In this document: positions 34,501-45,280 of the stretch, one piece after another
Numbering within the stretch: position 1 is the first letter of the stretch
How the letters are laid out: each line of letters opens with the position of its first letter
Origin: Branchipolynoe longqiensis
Taxonomy: Eukaryota > Annelida > Polychaeta > Phyllodocida > Polynoidae
DNA: 64,000 nt
Reading direction: 5' to 3'
Assembly: GCA_030323885.1 (NCBI GenBank)
Contig: CM059200.1
Span: 4,246,346-4,310,345, forward strand
Position numbers and translations under genes: made by a program
Notes under the pieces: model-generated
What the model was told of the DNA's origin: nothing
The model's input: the letters and a program-made list of their open reading frames with translations, nothing else
The model's database searches: none

Positions 34501-34800
34501 TTTAACTGTATACCACAGTGTTATGTTTAACTGTATACCACAGTCCCGTGTTTAACTGTATACCACAGTCCTGTGTTTAACTGTATATCACAGTCCTGTG
34601 TTTAACTGTATACCACAGTCCTGTGTTTAACTGTATACCACAGTGTCATGTTTAACTGTATACCACAGTCCCGTGTTTAACTGTATACCACAGTCCTGTG
34701 TTTAACTGTATACCACAGTCCCGTGTTTAACTGTATACCACAGGTCATGTGTACCTGTATACCATAGTCCCGTGTTTAACTGTACACCACAATGTGGTGT
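31585..34800. repeat. 25-bp satellite, family B, main block (about 128 copies)
   Basis: The variable five bases take mainly four states (CCTGT, CCCGT, GTTAT, GTCAT). Segments starting at 32,401 and 32,801 repeat the same order of variants, including the rare ACTGCATATC and CCACTGTCC, exactly 400 bp (16 units) apart. This shows higher-order repeats. Confidence 0.95.
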
Positions 34801-35405
34801 TTAATTAAGTGCCCCGTTGTAGGGCGGAGACGGGCGTGTGGCGATGTGGATGCTGGCGGACAGGACTTGAACTGTTCACTGTGGCAGATGATTGTAAGCC
34901 ATTGTACGCCACCCCGGTTTAACAGGGCGTCCGTCAGCGACCGTCTGGAAGCTCCTTGTTTGTTTGTTGGAGTTTCACGTCCTGGCAACATCTAAGGTCA
35001 TATCAGGACGGCTGGAACCTGCAGCGCAGGGCCCTGCCCTGTGCGCCGTGGGTCCTTGTTACTGGCACAGTGTATGGGTCGGTCTGGTGCTTTCTGTCTT
35101 CCCCTCTTCTGTTTGATTGCTTTTATTTTAATTTTAAATAAGGCCAAATAATAAGTGTTTGGTGATCGTCCTTTTGATCACACAAATTAGGGTCGGGCGG
35201 TTTCGGTCTCTATTTATTCCTATTTTTTTCAGTATTGTATACATGATTTCATAGACATCAATTTCAGTGCATGTAAGTGCAGTGCATGCACTTGGTGTTA
35301 CGGTGTTTATCGTTGTCCATACATAGTTACGTATAACGTCTGAAGTTGAATTGCTGCTAGCCTGAAGCATTTTTCAACAAATCAAAAAACAAATGAAATC
35401 ACTGG
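34801..35405. other. non-coding DNA with a SINE-A tail fragment
   Basis: Positions 34,961-35,015 are an antisense SINE-A tail (GTCCTGGCAACATCTAAGG). The rest holds no gene that I recognise. Confidence 0.5.
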
Positions 35406-35522
35406 TGTAAGATATGTAAGTATCCAAAAGCCCCCCACAACAACACGGCGTGACGTCATAGAGATCGAGAACTAATAAAGTCAGTTACATCACAGAATCC
35501 ATGGTGTCGATACATCTTTACA
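35406..35522 (+). repeat. 5' LTR, 117 bp
   Basis: Starts TGTAAGATATG and ends CATCTTTACA. It contains a perfect TGACGTCA (35,451-35,458), a CRE/ATF-type site, and an AATAAA. It is very short for a Gypsy LTR. Confidence 0.95.
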
Positions 35523-35534
35523 TGGTGTCAGATG
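35523..35534 (+). promoter_or_regulatory. primer-binding site, tRNA-Leu type
   Basis: TGGTGTCAGATG follows the LTR directly. The first nine or ten bases are complementary to the 3' end of tRNA-Leu (ending CCTGACACCA), from knowledge of that tRNA. Confidence 0.7.
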
Positions 35535-35547
35535 TTAAGGAGGAACT

Positions 35548-37083
35548 ATGGCGCTTCACGGTTTGAAACCACCAGGGAATCTGAACCTGGACGAGAAGAT
35601 GGTGGTAAATTGGTGATGCTGGCTACAGGCGTATGAAATATATGCTCTAGCGGCTGGTGTATCGACTAAAACAGAGCGGATTCAGTGCTGTGTGTTTTTA
35701 CATGTAGCGGGTGTGGAAGCACAAAAGATTCATCGTACGTTTACATTGGACGGCCCAGACAAGGACAAGATAGCTCCTTTAATCGACGCGTTTGCACAAT
35801 ATTGTGAAGGAAAAACGAATATAACGGTCGTTTGATATGAGTTCAATTCTTTTAATCAATCTGGACAGAATATGGATTCATTTATTAGGGAACTGAAGCA
35901 CCGAGTACAGTATTGCTGTTATGAACAGTTGGAGTTGTCTTTGCTGTGCGATAGAATTGTATGCGGTGTGAATGATGATGTTTTGAGGAACAAGTTGTTA
36001 CAGCTTCCCGATCTCAAATTGGAGGAGTGTATACAACTGTGTCGATTAAGCGAGATCAAATCTGCACAAGTAAAGCAGAGGGACGTACATCAAGTCGATG
36101 CTGTGAATACGGGATACACAAGAGGACAACGGTTGGCAGTAGGAACGTCTCCTTGGTTACTGCGATCAACAGGTCAAGGTCAGCAACAACAAGCAAGTCG
36201 AGGAGCGGTTAACAAGTGTGGTCAATGTGGCTATACTCACGCGACAGGGACGTGTCCAGCTAGAGGGAAGGAGTGTTTAGGGTGTCGAAAAATTGGACAT
36301 TTCGTAAAGATGTGCCGTATGCAACAAGCTCCAGGGAGGAATGCGACTGTCTATGAAATTGATGTTGCGGATGACGTCATCACTCGCCAGGAAGGAGACA
36401 TTCCCGATGATAATGAGAATGGTGACCTGTTTGTGGGCACATTGTGTACTAGTGACAGTAATAACAAAGATTTATGGTACACTAATTTTTGTGTCAGTGG
36501 CCAAGATATCCATTTTAAGTTGGATACGGGATCAGAGGCAAATATTTTACCATTGAAAATGTACCATAAGATAAGTAAAGCGTGTTTAATTCCATCATTG
36601 TTTCACTTGGTGACATATGGTGGACATAGGGTTCGTCCTCATGGGGAGGTATCCCTTAATGTCGAGGGTCACAAAGTGAAATTTCAAGTCACGGATGCCG
36701 GTTGCGCGATACTAGGAAAACAATCGTGTGTCCAGTTAGGCTTGTTGGCACGTTTGGATGTCGTGGACGCCATAGAAGGTGATACTGTCGCAAATAAATT
36801 GGTAAGACAATATTCAAATGTTTTTCAGGGTTTAGGCCTGATCAAAGTTAATGCTAGGATTTACATTGATAAAGAGGTATGCCCTGTAATCGACCCTCCA
36901 CGTCAAGTGCCATTGGCAATTGTGGACGACGTGAAAGTGGAACTAAAAAGGATGTTAGACTTAGGGGTTATAGTAAAGCAGGACGAGCCAACTCCTTGGG
37001 TTAATTCTGTAACAATAGTCCGTAAACCTGGAAAATTATGGGTATGTCTAGACCCTACAAGGTTAAATAAAGCTATTCTATGA
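35548..37083 (+). pseudogene. Gypsy gag-protease-RT N-terminus with in-frame TGA stops
   Basis: One frame starts at ATG 35,548 and continues past TGA at 35,614-35,616 and 35,833-35,835 to TGA at 37,081-37,083; the open part begins at 35,872. Gag has two zinc knuckles, C-x2-C-x3-H-x4-C (CGQCGYTHATGTC) and C-x2-C-x4-H-x4-C (CLGCRKIGHFVKMC), at about 36,220-36,315. The protease motif is LDTGSEANILP (36,522). The RT start reads PTPWVNSVTIVRKPGKLWVC and DPTRLNKAI. At all three stops an Arg codon is expected, so CGA to TGA is likely. Confidence 0.9.
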
Positions 37084-38694
37084 GGTCCCTACCCTGTAAG
37101 GACTGTCGAGGAAGTAGTAGCAACTTTGCATGGTGCCAGGTATTTTTCGGTACTTGATGCAAATAGCGGGTACTGGCAAATTGAACTAGACAATGATAGT
37201 TCTAAGTTATGTACATTCAACACCCCGTGGGGCAGGTTCAGGTTTACTCGACTCCCATTTGGAATCAAAACAGCTGGAGATATATTCATCCAGGAGATGA
37301 ATGGCATTCTTATGGATCTCCCTGGCGTCCATGTTATCACGGATGCTATTTTGGTACATGGTTCAACAATTGATGAGCATAACTTGAGATTGGAAGCTGT
37401 TCTGAAGCGAGCTGCTCAAGTAAACCTGAAACTGAACCCGAAGAAGTCGAAAATCTGTAGGACAACTGTGAATTATGTGGGACATGTTATAACTTCAGAC
37501 GGTATTAAACCTAATGTAGACAGAATACAGGCAATTTTCGACATGCCCAGCCCTTCAGACAAACCTGCATTACAACGTTTCTTAGGGATGATGGGTTATG
37601 TGCATAAATTTATCCCTAACATGGCGCATGTAACAAGGTCATTAAGACAAGTCTTAAAAAAAGATGGAGCTTGGCATTGGGAATCGGACCAAGAAATGGC
37701 TTTCAAAAAGTTGAAGTATTTGTTGACTACTGCACCGGTGTTAAGATACTTCAATAGTAGAGAACGTATTGTTCTGCAAGTAGATGCATCCAAATTTGGA
37801 TTAGGTGCTACTTTGTTCCAGGATAAATTACCTGTAGCAATGGCGTCAAAAGCTCTGGACAACACCCAAATCAGTTACGCAGTAATAGAAAAAGAATTAT
37901 TAGCTATTTGTTTCGGTTGTCATAAATTTCATGATTATATTTATGGTAACGAGATCACGGTCATAACTGATCATAAACCCTTGGTCGCTATAATGATGAA
38001 ACCTGTGCATTCCCTATCGGCAAGAATGCAACGGATGCGTATGAGATTGCAGAATTATAATATTGAAGTGCAACACTTGAAGGGTACCGAATTATTCTTT
38101 GCAGATACCCTGTCGAGAGCCCACACGTCGAGTGTGACCCCTGATGACCTATATGATAGGGACATATCAATAGCTTCCATTGGGATTGATCCTGACATGG
38201 TCCAAGCCGTTAAACGGGAAACAATGTTGGATTCGACATTGAAAAAAGTTATTGACTTGTCGGTACATGGATGGCCTAGGGAGGGAAAAGACCTCGACTC
38301 AGATGTTCAAATGTTTTTTAGATTTAAGGACGAAATAACCATGTCTGACGGGGTCCTGTTGAGAGGTTCACAAATAATTATCCCAAAATCCATGCGGGCG
38401 GATATATTAGCAAAATTGAATGAGGCTCATTTAGGGATCATAAAAAGCAAGCAATTAGCGAGGGACACGGTTTTCTGGCTGGGGTTGATGGGAACGTTAG
38501 AGGAAACGGTCTCACGATGTAGTATTTGCCAAGAGTGTCGAAAAATGCCAGCTAAAGAACCATTGATAAGCCATGTTATAAGCGATATACCGTATAATAA
38601 AGTCGGAGTTGATTTGTTTCATGTTGAAGATAAGGATTACATAGTAATTGTTGATTATTACTCTAAGTTTCCCGAAGTTATTGACTACCAGTAA
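37084..38694 (+). pseudogene. Gypsy RT, RNase H and integrase N-terminus
   Basis: It continues the same frame after the TGA at 37,081. RT motifs are FSVLDANSGYWQIEL (motif A), RLPFGIKTA and motif C as VITDAILV, where related elements have a pair of Asp (ADDILV), so one catalytic Asp is Ala. RNase H follows: LQVDASKFGLGATLFQ, EKELLAI and ITDHKPL. The integrase zinc region has AHLGIIKSKQ and CSICQEC, but the first His of HHCC is Asn. The core starts with VGVDLFHVED (first Asp) and breaks at DYQ-stop (38,694) through a frameshift near 38,685. Confidence 0.95.
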
Positions 38695-39430
38695 AGCTGT
38701 TATTATTGCTTTGAAGCAAACATTTAGTAGGTATGGCGTTCCAAGGTATGTAGTGTCGGACAATGGTCCCCAATTTTCGAGCAGGGAATTTCGTGAATTT
38801 GCTGTGTATTATGGATTTGAGTCAATCTTTACAAATCCCATGCACCCGCAAAGCAATGGACAGAGTGAGCGTTCTGTCCAAACATTCAAGCACATGATAA
38901 AAAAATGTTGTAGAGATGGAACTGATATTAACATAGCCATGCTTAACTATAGAAACACAACATTAGAAGGTATAGGAGCATCCCCAGCTCAAATGCTGAT
39001 GTCGAGACGTTTAAGGTCTCGTATACCGGTATTGAATAGTCAACTCAGAGCTACGATAGAACCATCAAAATCAGTACAATTACAACGTAGGCAACTTATC
39101 CAAAGGAGATATTTTGACAAACGTGCAGGTCGGGAACATTCATTTTTACATGTGGGGGACAAAATTAGGTACAAGAATTATAATAATGATTGGGAGGTAG
39201 GTCATATCGCGGACACGGATGACACTCGGAAGAGGGATTATAGGATACGTAATGACAAGGGTAATATATTAAGAAGGAATAAGAAATTTATTTTCAAATG
39301 TCCGCAAACAAATGTAAAAGAACAGCTGAATACAGAGAGGCTTCTAACACCCACAACAAACTCACCTTACACTACACGGTATGGTAGAATTAGTAAGCCT
39401 CCGAAACGTTTTGAAATGAATGCTACGTAG
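38690..39430 (+). pseudogene. Gypsy integrase core and C-terminus (shifted frame)
   Basis: In the next frame the integrase continues with TTSKAVIIALKQTFSRYGVP, then VVSDNGPQF (second Asp) and SNGQSERSVQT (Glu). Exactly 35 residues lie between that Asp and Glu, giving the D,D35E signature. The C-terminal part has HVGDKIRYKNYNNDWEVGHI, a GPY/F-like or SH3-like tail region. The frame opens at 38,648, but the first 14 codons are shadow. A one-base change near 38,685 would join it to the upstream frame. Confidence 0.9.
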
Positions 39431-40001
39431 TACAGCGTACAATGGGTCAAACAATGAATGGTCACGTTAATAAAATTGTAAGAATAGACAATTACGCGTA
39501 CAGGCATAGTGTGACGTGACACATCGTCCATTAGGTCAAATAAAGAAGGTGAACACTAGTGTTAGGTTAAGAATAGGTGGTCGTTAGTGGCGCACATGCA
39601 TGATCGTTCATCTGGACGGACGTCTGGTTGAACATAAAGCATCAGACTAAATAAGTTATATATATTAATTAGGCAATACTGTTGTACAGACATAATTGTA
39701 CCTCTCCACAAGTGTGTAAATAGTTCCTAATATTACACCGTTGCGACGGATGGGTGGTATGAACGTCATTGATAATTAACGTAGTATTATATTTCACGTA
39801 AGGCTATAATGGTGAAAATAATTGGTAGATACGGGTAAATTATATGTCGTCGTTTGCCTTTCACTAGAAAGTCATGGCAAGGTATCACAACATGGTTATA
39901 TCATATGATGATTATTGGTGGGAAATATCTGTATGGAGTAAATGCGATATGTTATGTCAAGGCGGGATTGGATATTACATGATGAATTATTACTTGTTAT
40001 T
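39431..40001 (+). other. Gypsy 3' non-coding region
   Basis: AT-rich DNA of about 570 bp between the integrase stop and the polypurine tract. A 69-codon frame at 39,874-40,083 runs into the LTR and has no recognised domain. Confidence 0.6.
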
Positions 40002-40013
40002 AAAAGGGGAAGA
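40002..40013 (+). promoter_or_regulatory. polypurine tract
   Basis: AAAAGGGGAAGA stands directly before the 3' LTR, where plus-strand synthesis is primed in LTR retrotransposons. Confidence 0.85.
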
Positions 40014-40130
40014 TGTAAGATATGTAAGTATCCGAACGCCCCCCACAACAACACGGCGTGATGTCATAGAGATCGAGAACTAATAAAGTCAGTTACATCA
40101 CAGAATCCATGGTGTCGATACATCTTTACA
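40014..40130 (+). repeat. 3' LTR, 117 bp
   Basis: It differs from the 5' LTR at three sites: A to G, A to C, and TGACGTCA to TGATGTCA. It is followed by the ACTGG target duplicate. Confidence 0.95.
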
Positions 40131-40204
40131 ACTGGGTGGACGATTTTTAAGGCACGGGCGGGGACGATCATCAATTTTGTTTATTTGGCCTAAATGCGGA
40201 CATT

Positions 40205-40765
40205 ACGACTGCTACACTATATGACTGTCACAATATTCACGAGTTATGAGTGCAAACACTATATGATGGTCACAATAATATTCACACATTATGACTGCAA
40301 CACTATATGACTGTCACAATATTCACACATTATGACTGCAAATACTATATGACTGTCACAATATTCACACATTATGACTGCAAACACTATATGACTGTCA
40401 CAATATGCATGGGTTATGAGTGCAAACACTATATGACTGTCACAATATTCACGAGTTATTACTGCAAACACTATATGACTGTCACAATATTCATGTGTTA
40501 TGACTGCAAAAACTATATGACTGACACAATATTCACGAATTATTACTGCAAACACTATATGACTGTCACAATATTCACATGTTATCACTGCAAACACTAT
40601 ATGACTGTCACAATATTCACGCGTTATCATTGTAAAGACTATATGACTGTCACAATATTCAAGCGTTGTGACTGCAAACACTATATGACTGTCACAATAT
40701 TTACGAGTTATGACCGCAAACACTATATGACTGTCACAATATTCACGCATTATGAGGTCAGATAT
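40205..40765. repeat. 42-bp minisatellite, about 13 copies
   Basis: Unit ACTATATGACTGTCACAATA, then TTCACGNGTTATGACTGCAA and AC. Since 42 is a multiple of 3 and the unit has no stop in some frames, it gives a 174-codon frame on the minus strand and a 190-codon frame on the plus strand. Neither looks like a real gene. Confidence 0.95.
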
Positions 40766-41617
40766 ATGTTGCTCAAACATGGAAATGGCAATAAGCAGAA
40801 CCTTACGTTGCATAATAAACTATATACACATACATACAACTTACAGATTACCTTACAGAACCACTTCTGGCTTATATAGGCCCTATTGCTCCTCTACTGG
40901 CAGCTTGTTATGGTAAAAGAAACCTATTTCTTTTGCACACATATGGACCCCTGAAGGGATATAATTATGGGTGTCCTCGCCTATGTCTATCCAGCCTTCT
41001 CTCAAATGCTTCAACCGTTTGTGCTTCAACCACTTGGTTTGGAAGACTGTTCCATGGATCTGTCACTCAAAATAAAAATGAGTGTTTCTGACCTCAAGTC
41101 TGGGCCTCTCCTTAAGGATCTCGTACTGCTGGCATCTGGTGTGATGTCTATTCTGAGGGTGAACAAACCTCCAACAGGTTAGATCTATATTCATGTTTAT
41201 ATTTAGCTCCATGTGCATTTTAATGTGGAGGACATAAACACACAAAATCTGATGTGAAATATTGTTGCCTGATGTATATAGTGCCAATAAATCATACATA
41301 GGTAATTGGGTATTACCTGAATGTAATCCAAACAATTAGAACAGTCGGATGAATTGACTGACAGCTCAAACTGCAGGAAGTGTTTTCTGGGCGTTTTGCA
41401 AATAAACGCCACACACAGTATGACGTCACTAACTAATAATTGAACCACGACGTTGATATGTGGGCGAAGGACAGCCGTAAACATCAACAGTGGGGGCAGT
41501 GTCACGTGACCTTCTCAAGGAGGCCACCTCCCCTAATTATGAAGTGACGTCACGACAGGCCGCTAATTGGCAGCTGGTCAATTTGCCCGCCACTCACAGC
41601 TGGCCTTAAAGTTTGTT
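40766..41617. other. non-coding DNA
   Basis: Open frames of up to 100 codons exist on both strands, but I recognise no domain, start context or repeat partner. A CRE-like TGACGTCAC lies near 41,543. Confidence 0.4.
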
Positions 41618-41984
41618 TTGTGTCCGATAAAACAAACTTTCCTTTATGGTCAGCAGTTTATTTAACGTTGCCTCTAGAGTGCATTGATTTTTATCATTGG
41701 CTATTGGAGGTCAAACATATGGTCATTCAGGCATATTTCTTTGGAGGAAACCCGCTGCCGCCACATAGGCTACTCTTTGCGATAAGCAGCAGGGAATCTT
41801 TTATATGCACCTTCCCACAGACAGGATAGTACATACCAAAGCCTTTGCTGAATGAGTTGTGAACCACTGATTGGAACGGAAAATAGGTCAAACTGCAAAT
41901 GTGTCCACTGAGCAGGATCAATCGGATGACCGCCACCTTCACAGGTGGACACTCTACCGCCTGAGCTACGTCCCGCTCCCAACT
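41618..41984 (-). repeat. SINE-B, full length, antisense
   Basis: From 41,984 on the minus strand: GGGAGCGGGACGTAGCTCAG, an A box, then GGCGGTAGAGTGTCCACC and GATTGATCC as B-box remnant. The body ends with the poly-T-side sequence AAACAAACTTTCC. It is tRNA-derived and distinct from SINE-A. Confidence 0.85.
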
Positions 41985-42002
41985 GCCGACCATGTGATGG
42001 TG

Positions 42003-42585
42003 GTTGGAGGCCGACTAGACAAGTCCATCAGATCCACTAGTCGGCGTCGGACTAGTAGTGCTGGACTAGTAGTGACAGACTAGCAGTGCTGGACTAGTAG
42101 TGACGGATTAGCAGTGACGGACCACTAGTGATGGACTAGTAGTGACAGACTAGTAGTGATGGACTAGTACTGTCAGACTAGTTGTGACGGACTAGTACTG
42201 ATGAACTAGTGGGGACGGACTAGTAGTGACAGACTAGTAGTGCTGGACTAGTAGTGGCAGACTAGCAGTGCTGGACTAGTAGTGACAGATTAGCAGTGAT
42301 GGACAACTAGTGATGGAATAATAGTGACAGACTAGTAGTGATGGACTAGTACTGTCGGACTAGTTGTGACAGACTAGTACTGATGGACTAGTAGTGATGG
42401 ACTAGTAGTGACGGACTAGTCATGCTGGACTAGTATTGAGAGACTAGTTGTGACGGACTAGTATTGACAGACTAGTTGTGACGGACTAGTAGTGACAGAC
42501 CTGTAGTGATGGAATAGTAGTGCTGGACTAGTAGTGACAGACTAGTAGTGAATGACTAGTATTGTTGGACAATTGTGATGGACTA
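42003..42585. repeat. 14-bp CTAGT-rich minisatellite
   Basis: About 40 imperfect units of GGACTAGTAGTGAC. SpeI-like ACTAGT palindromes occur in most units. It ends where the RT fragment begins. Confidence 0.9.
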
Positions 42586-43272
42586 GCACTGAATGCCAGG
42601 AAGACCAAAACAATGGTTATAAGTAAAAAGACAGATAAACCAAATATCAATATAACCGTTGATGGCACAAACATAGAACAAGTATCCGAATTCATATATC
42701 TCGGACAAAAGATTACAAATGATGGGAGATGTGAGGAAGAAATTAAAAGAAGGATAACAATAGCCCAAACAACATTCTCCAAAATGTATAGAGTGTTAAC
42801 ATCAAGTAAGATATTAATACAAACAAGGAAGTGTATTCTTCAGTGTTATGTGTGGTCTACTCTAATGTATGGGGCTGAGACATGGACAATCTCTAGGAAA
42901 TTGTACAAACGTTTAGCAGCATTTGAGATGTGGACTTATCGAAGGATGATGAAAATATCATGGACAAAGAAGATCACCAACAAAGAAGTTTTCAGAAAAA
43001 TTAAAAATAAGAAACGCTTGTTTGCCACTATACAGACAACGAAACTTATTTATTTTGGCCACATCATTCGTCAGAGTTCAATATACCGTACATTGTTGGA
43101 AGGGAAGGTGAATGGCAGCAGAGAGAGAGGGAGACCAAGAACATCATGGTTTACAAATATTTCACAGTGGACAGGCTTGAATTATTCACAGTCTATCAGA
43201 ACAGCACACCATCGGGACAAGTGGAGAACCATTGCATCCAACCCTCGACTAGAGGACGGAACTATTGATTGA
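42583..43272 (+). pseudogene. non-LTR retrotransposon RT C-terminus
   Basis: The frame reads DGLALNARKTKTMVISK, the strand after the RT active site, then FIYLGQKITNDGRCEEEIKR, LMYGAETWTISRK, RRMMKISW and GHIIRQSSIYRTLLEGKVNG with GRPRTSW. This order is typical of RTE/CR1-group RT C-termini (family knowledge). The palm with YxDD is missing, and the first 8 codons come from the minisatellite. The coding end runs into an ATTG repeat (43,264-43,280), a usual 3' tail. The frame is open but cannot encode a working RT. Confidence 0.85.
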
Positions 43273-44246
43273 TTGATTGGTGGTGCCTGAGTGGGGTGTA
43301 AATAGAGAGCGGTGCTGGCAGGTCTGGGTGTAAGCGCACTCAGGGCCTACGCCCTCTGCTGAGATAGGGATCACCACACTCAAAGGTCAAGGTTGCTGGT
43401 GGCCATGGGGCCATACAGCTACTGGTGGTGGACAGACCACTGGTACCCATGGGGACCAGGAATGCTGGATCCCTATCGGTAGGGCCAAGAATGCTCGATT
43501 CCCATTCGGGGAAAGGGGTAGGGCGATACTCTACAATGAACGCATATAACTATATAAATAATAAACCAGAGGGCTGGACTCTCTCTTCTCCTTTACACTT
43601 TATACTCTTCCTTTCTCTTTGTCTGTATTGTTTTCACCATAGCCTGTCTACACAGCCACAGATTCGAGCATTAGACTCCACAAACTAGTAACCACGACGA
43701 GTGGATTAGTGGATTGGATTTCTACAACAGGGCCTCTTCACTTCATTCATTGCCGCTCTCCGATCTCCATGGCAACGATATCTATGGGCATCCCGCCTAA
43801 GTTAATCAAAGATGGCGAGGGGGAAGGGGTAAGGGGTAAGGGGTAAGGGGTAAGGGGGGGGGCGGGGAATCAGATAGGGAAGAGATGTATTCCAGTCGTC
43901 TTTAGATTAGATAAGTGACAGTCGATAAGTAGAGGTCCCACCCACCTGCTTCTGGGTACGGGGCGCCAAGTGTCAACTAATCATAATTTATGCATAGCAA
44001 CAATTTCAATTAATTATTAGTATATGTTTTATTTGTTATTGTCACAAACAAATAAATCTATTAATTATTAGTATTAGTCTGTATTTGTAATCATCACGAA
44101 CAAAATTAATCAATTGATTATTAGTATGTCTTTATTTTGTAATTATCACGAACAAACTTACTTGATAATGATCAAAATAATGACCTAATAATTAGCCAAA
44201 CTCTTTTAGTAGGCCATATCAATGTTTTACGCCATTTGTAACCGAT
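43273..44246. other. non-coding DNA with a GGGGTAA tract
   Basis: Mostly unrecognised. At 43,816-43,863 five units of GGGGTAA run into a G9 tract; this could form a G-quadruplex. An AT-rich part with three diverged repeats (near 44,000, 44,060 and 44,120, AATTAATTATTAGTAT) follows. Confidence 0.5.
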
Positions 44247-44365
44247 TTGACTCTACCTTCCGCATAGGAAGCCTGTGCTCTAACGGATTCGGCTACCGCG
44301 TCCGGTGGTGAAGCTTGAGTGATGAGCCAGTGGGGCAGCACTATGAAGTCGCCATGAGTGATGGC
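44247..44365. repeat. SINE-A fragments (head antisense, tail sense)
   Basis: An antisense head (complement of GGTAGCCGAATCCGTTAGAG) lies next to a short sense tail (CAGTGGGGCAGCACTATGAA). The two pieces face opposite ways. Confidence 0.6.
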
Positions 44366-44438
44366 ATGTGTAGGTGATTATGTGTAAGTGTGAGTGATAA
44401 GTGGGTCTGAGTAATGAACAGATGCCACTAGATGCCTA

Positions 44439-45072
44439 AAGGGCGCATTCCATATACGCGTAATGCGTAATGCGTTATGCGTTACGCGTTATGCGTTATG
44501 CGAATGCCAGCATTCCATATACGCGTAATGCATAATGCGTTATGTGGCGCACGACTGGCTATATTTAAAAAATAAAAATAAACAATTATTCTCCATACTG
44601 CTCTGTATGTGACCAAATATTGCATGTATATCTATGTAACTTTTTGTATGTCACATGGGGGTTCCTACCTTTATTATAACCACATTATAGATAAGTATTC
44701 ATATTTCTGTGCATATGGTAGCATTTTTAGCTTTCCCCTGACCCTATGTCTCCCTGGTGCCCAGCTCACCATGTGTTTCCAATTAGCACCCCTCTGTGAG
44801 GCTTTTCCGTAATGCTCAGTCGCCTCTCCTGGTGTTAAACTAATGGAGACATCAGACTCAGGTTTCTATTCACATCCAGCTTGACGCATAACGCATTACG
44901 CACCGATCGCTACAGGGACCGATCGGGATAATGAATTTCTGACGCATTCGCATTCGCATTACGCATTGCGCGTGTATGGAATGTAGCTCATAGGTTTCAA
45001 GGCGTTTCGATTTTTTGTCGCATTCGCATTCGCATTCGCATTACGCATTACGCGTATATGGAATGCGCCCTT
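44439..45072. mobile_element. 634-bp TIR element with nested inverted repeats
   Basis: Both ends start AAGGGCGCATTCCATATACG and continue into CGTAATGCG repeats. TA flanks both ends (44,437-44,438 and 45,073-45,074). A second, inner pair (GCATTCCATATACGCG at 44,510 and its inverse near 44,980) lies inside. No coding frame. Confidence 0.85.
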
Positions 45073-45280
45073 TACTCATTGGATTTAACTACTTCTGGAA
45101 TTATTAGATTTTATTTCAGAATAATTCAGAATAAGAGTGTCATTTATATCCACGTAATATCAACGTAACAAAAACATAAATAATATATGGATATTCACCA
45201 ATCATGCTGGATATCAGGACAGCCACCTAAGCTTATATACGCTTATTTCTATGTTCTGAATACATTTGTGTTAATTATCA

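Larger units (their letters stand above)
35406..40130 (+). mobile_element. full-length Ty3/Gypsy-like LTR retrotransposon
   Basis: Two 117-bp LTRs flank a 4.5-kb interior with gag, protease, RT, RNase H and integrase in that order, which is Gypsy order. The 5-bp sequence ACTGG stands directly outside both LTRs (35,401-35,405 and 40,131-40,135), a perfect target duplication. A primer-binding site and polypurine tract are in the right places. The LTRs differ at 3 of 117 positions, so insertion is fairly recent. Three in-frame stops, one frameshift and a mutated RT active site make this copy non-autonomous. Confidence 0.95.

Noticed and set aside
40289..40879. Repetitive 174- and 190-residue proteins
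   Set aside because: A 42-bp array, again a multiple of three, is open on both strands. Nothing outside the array extends them.
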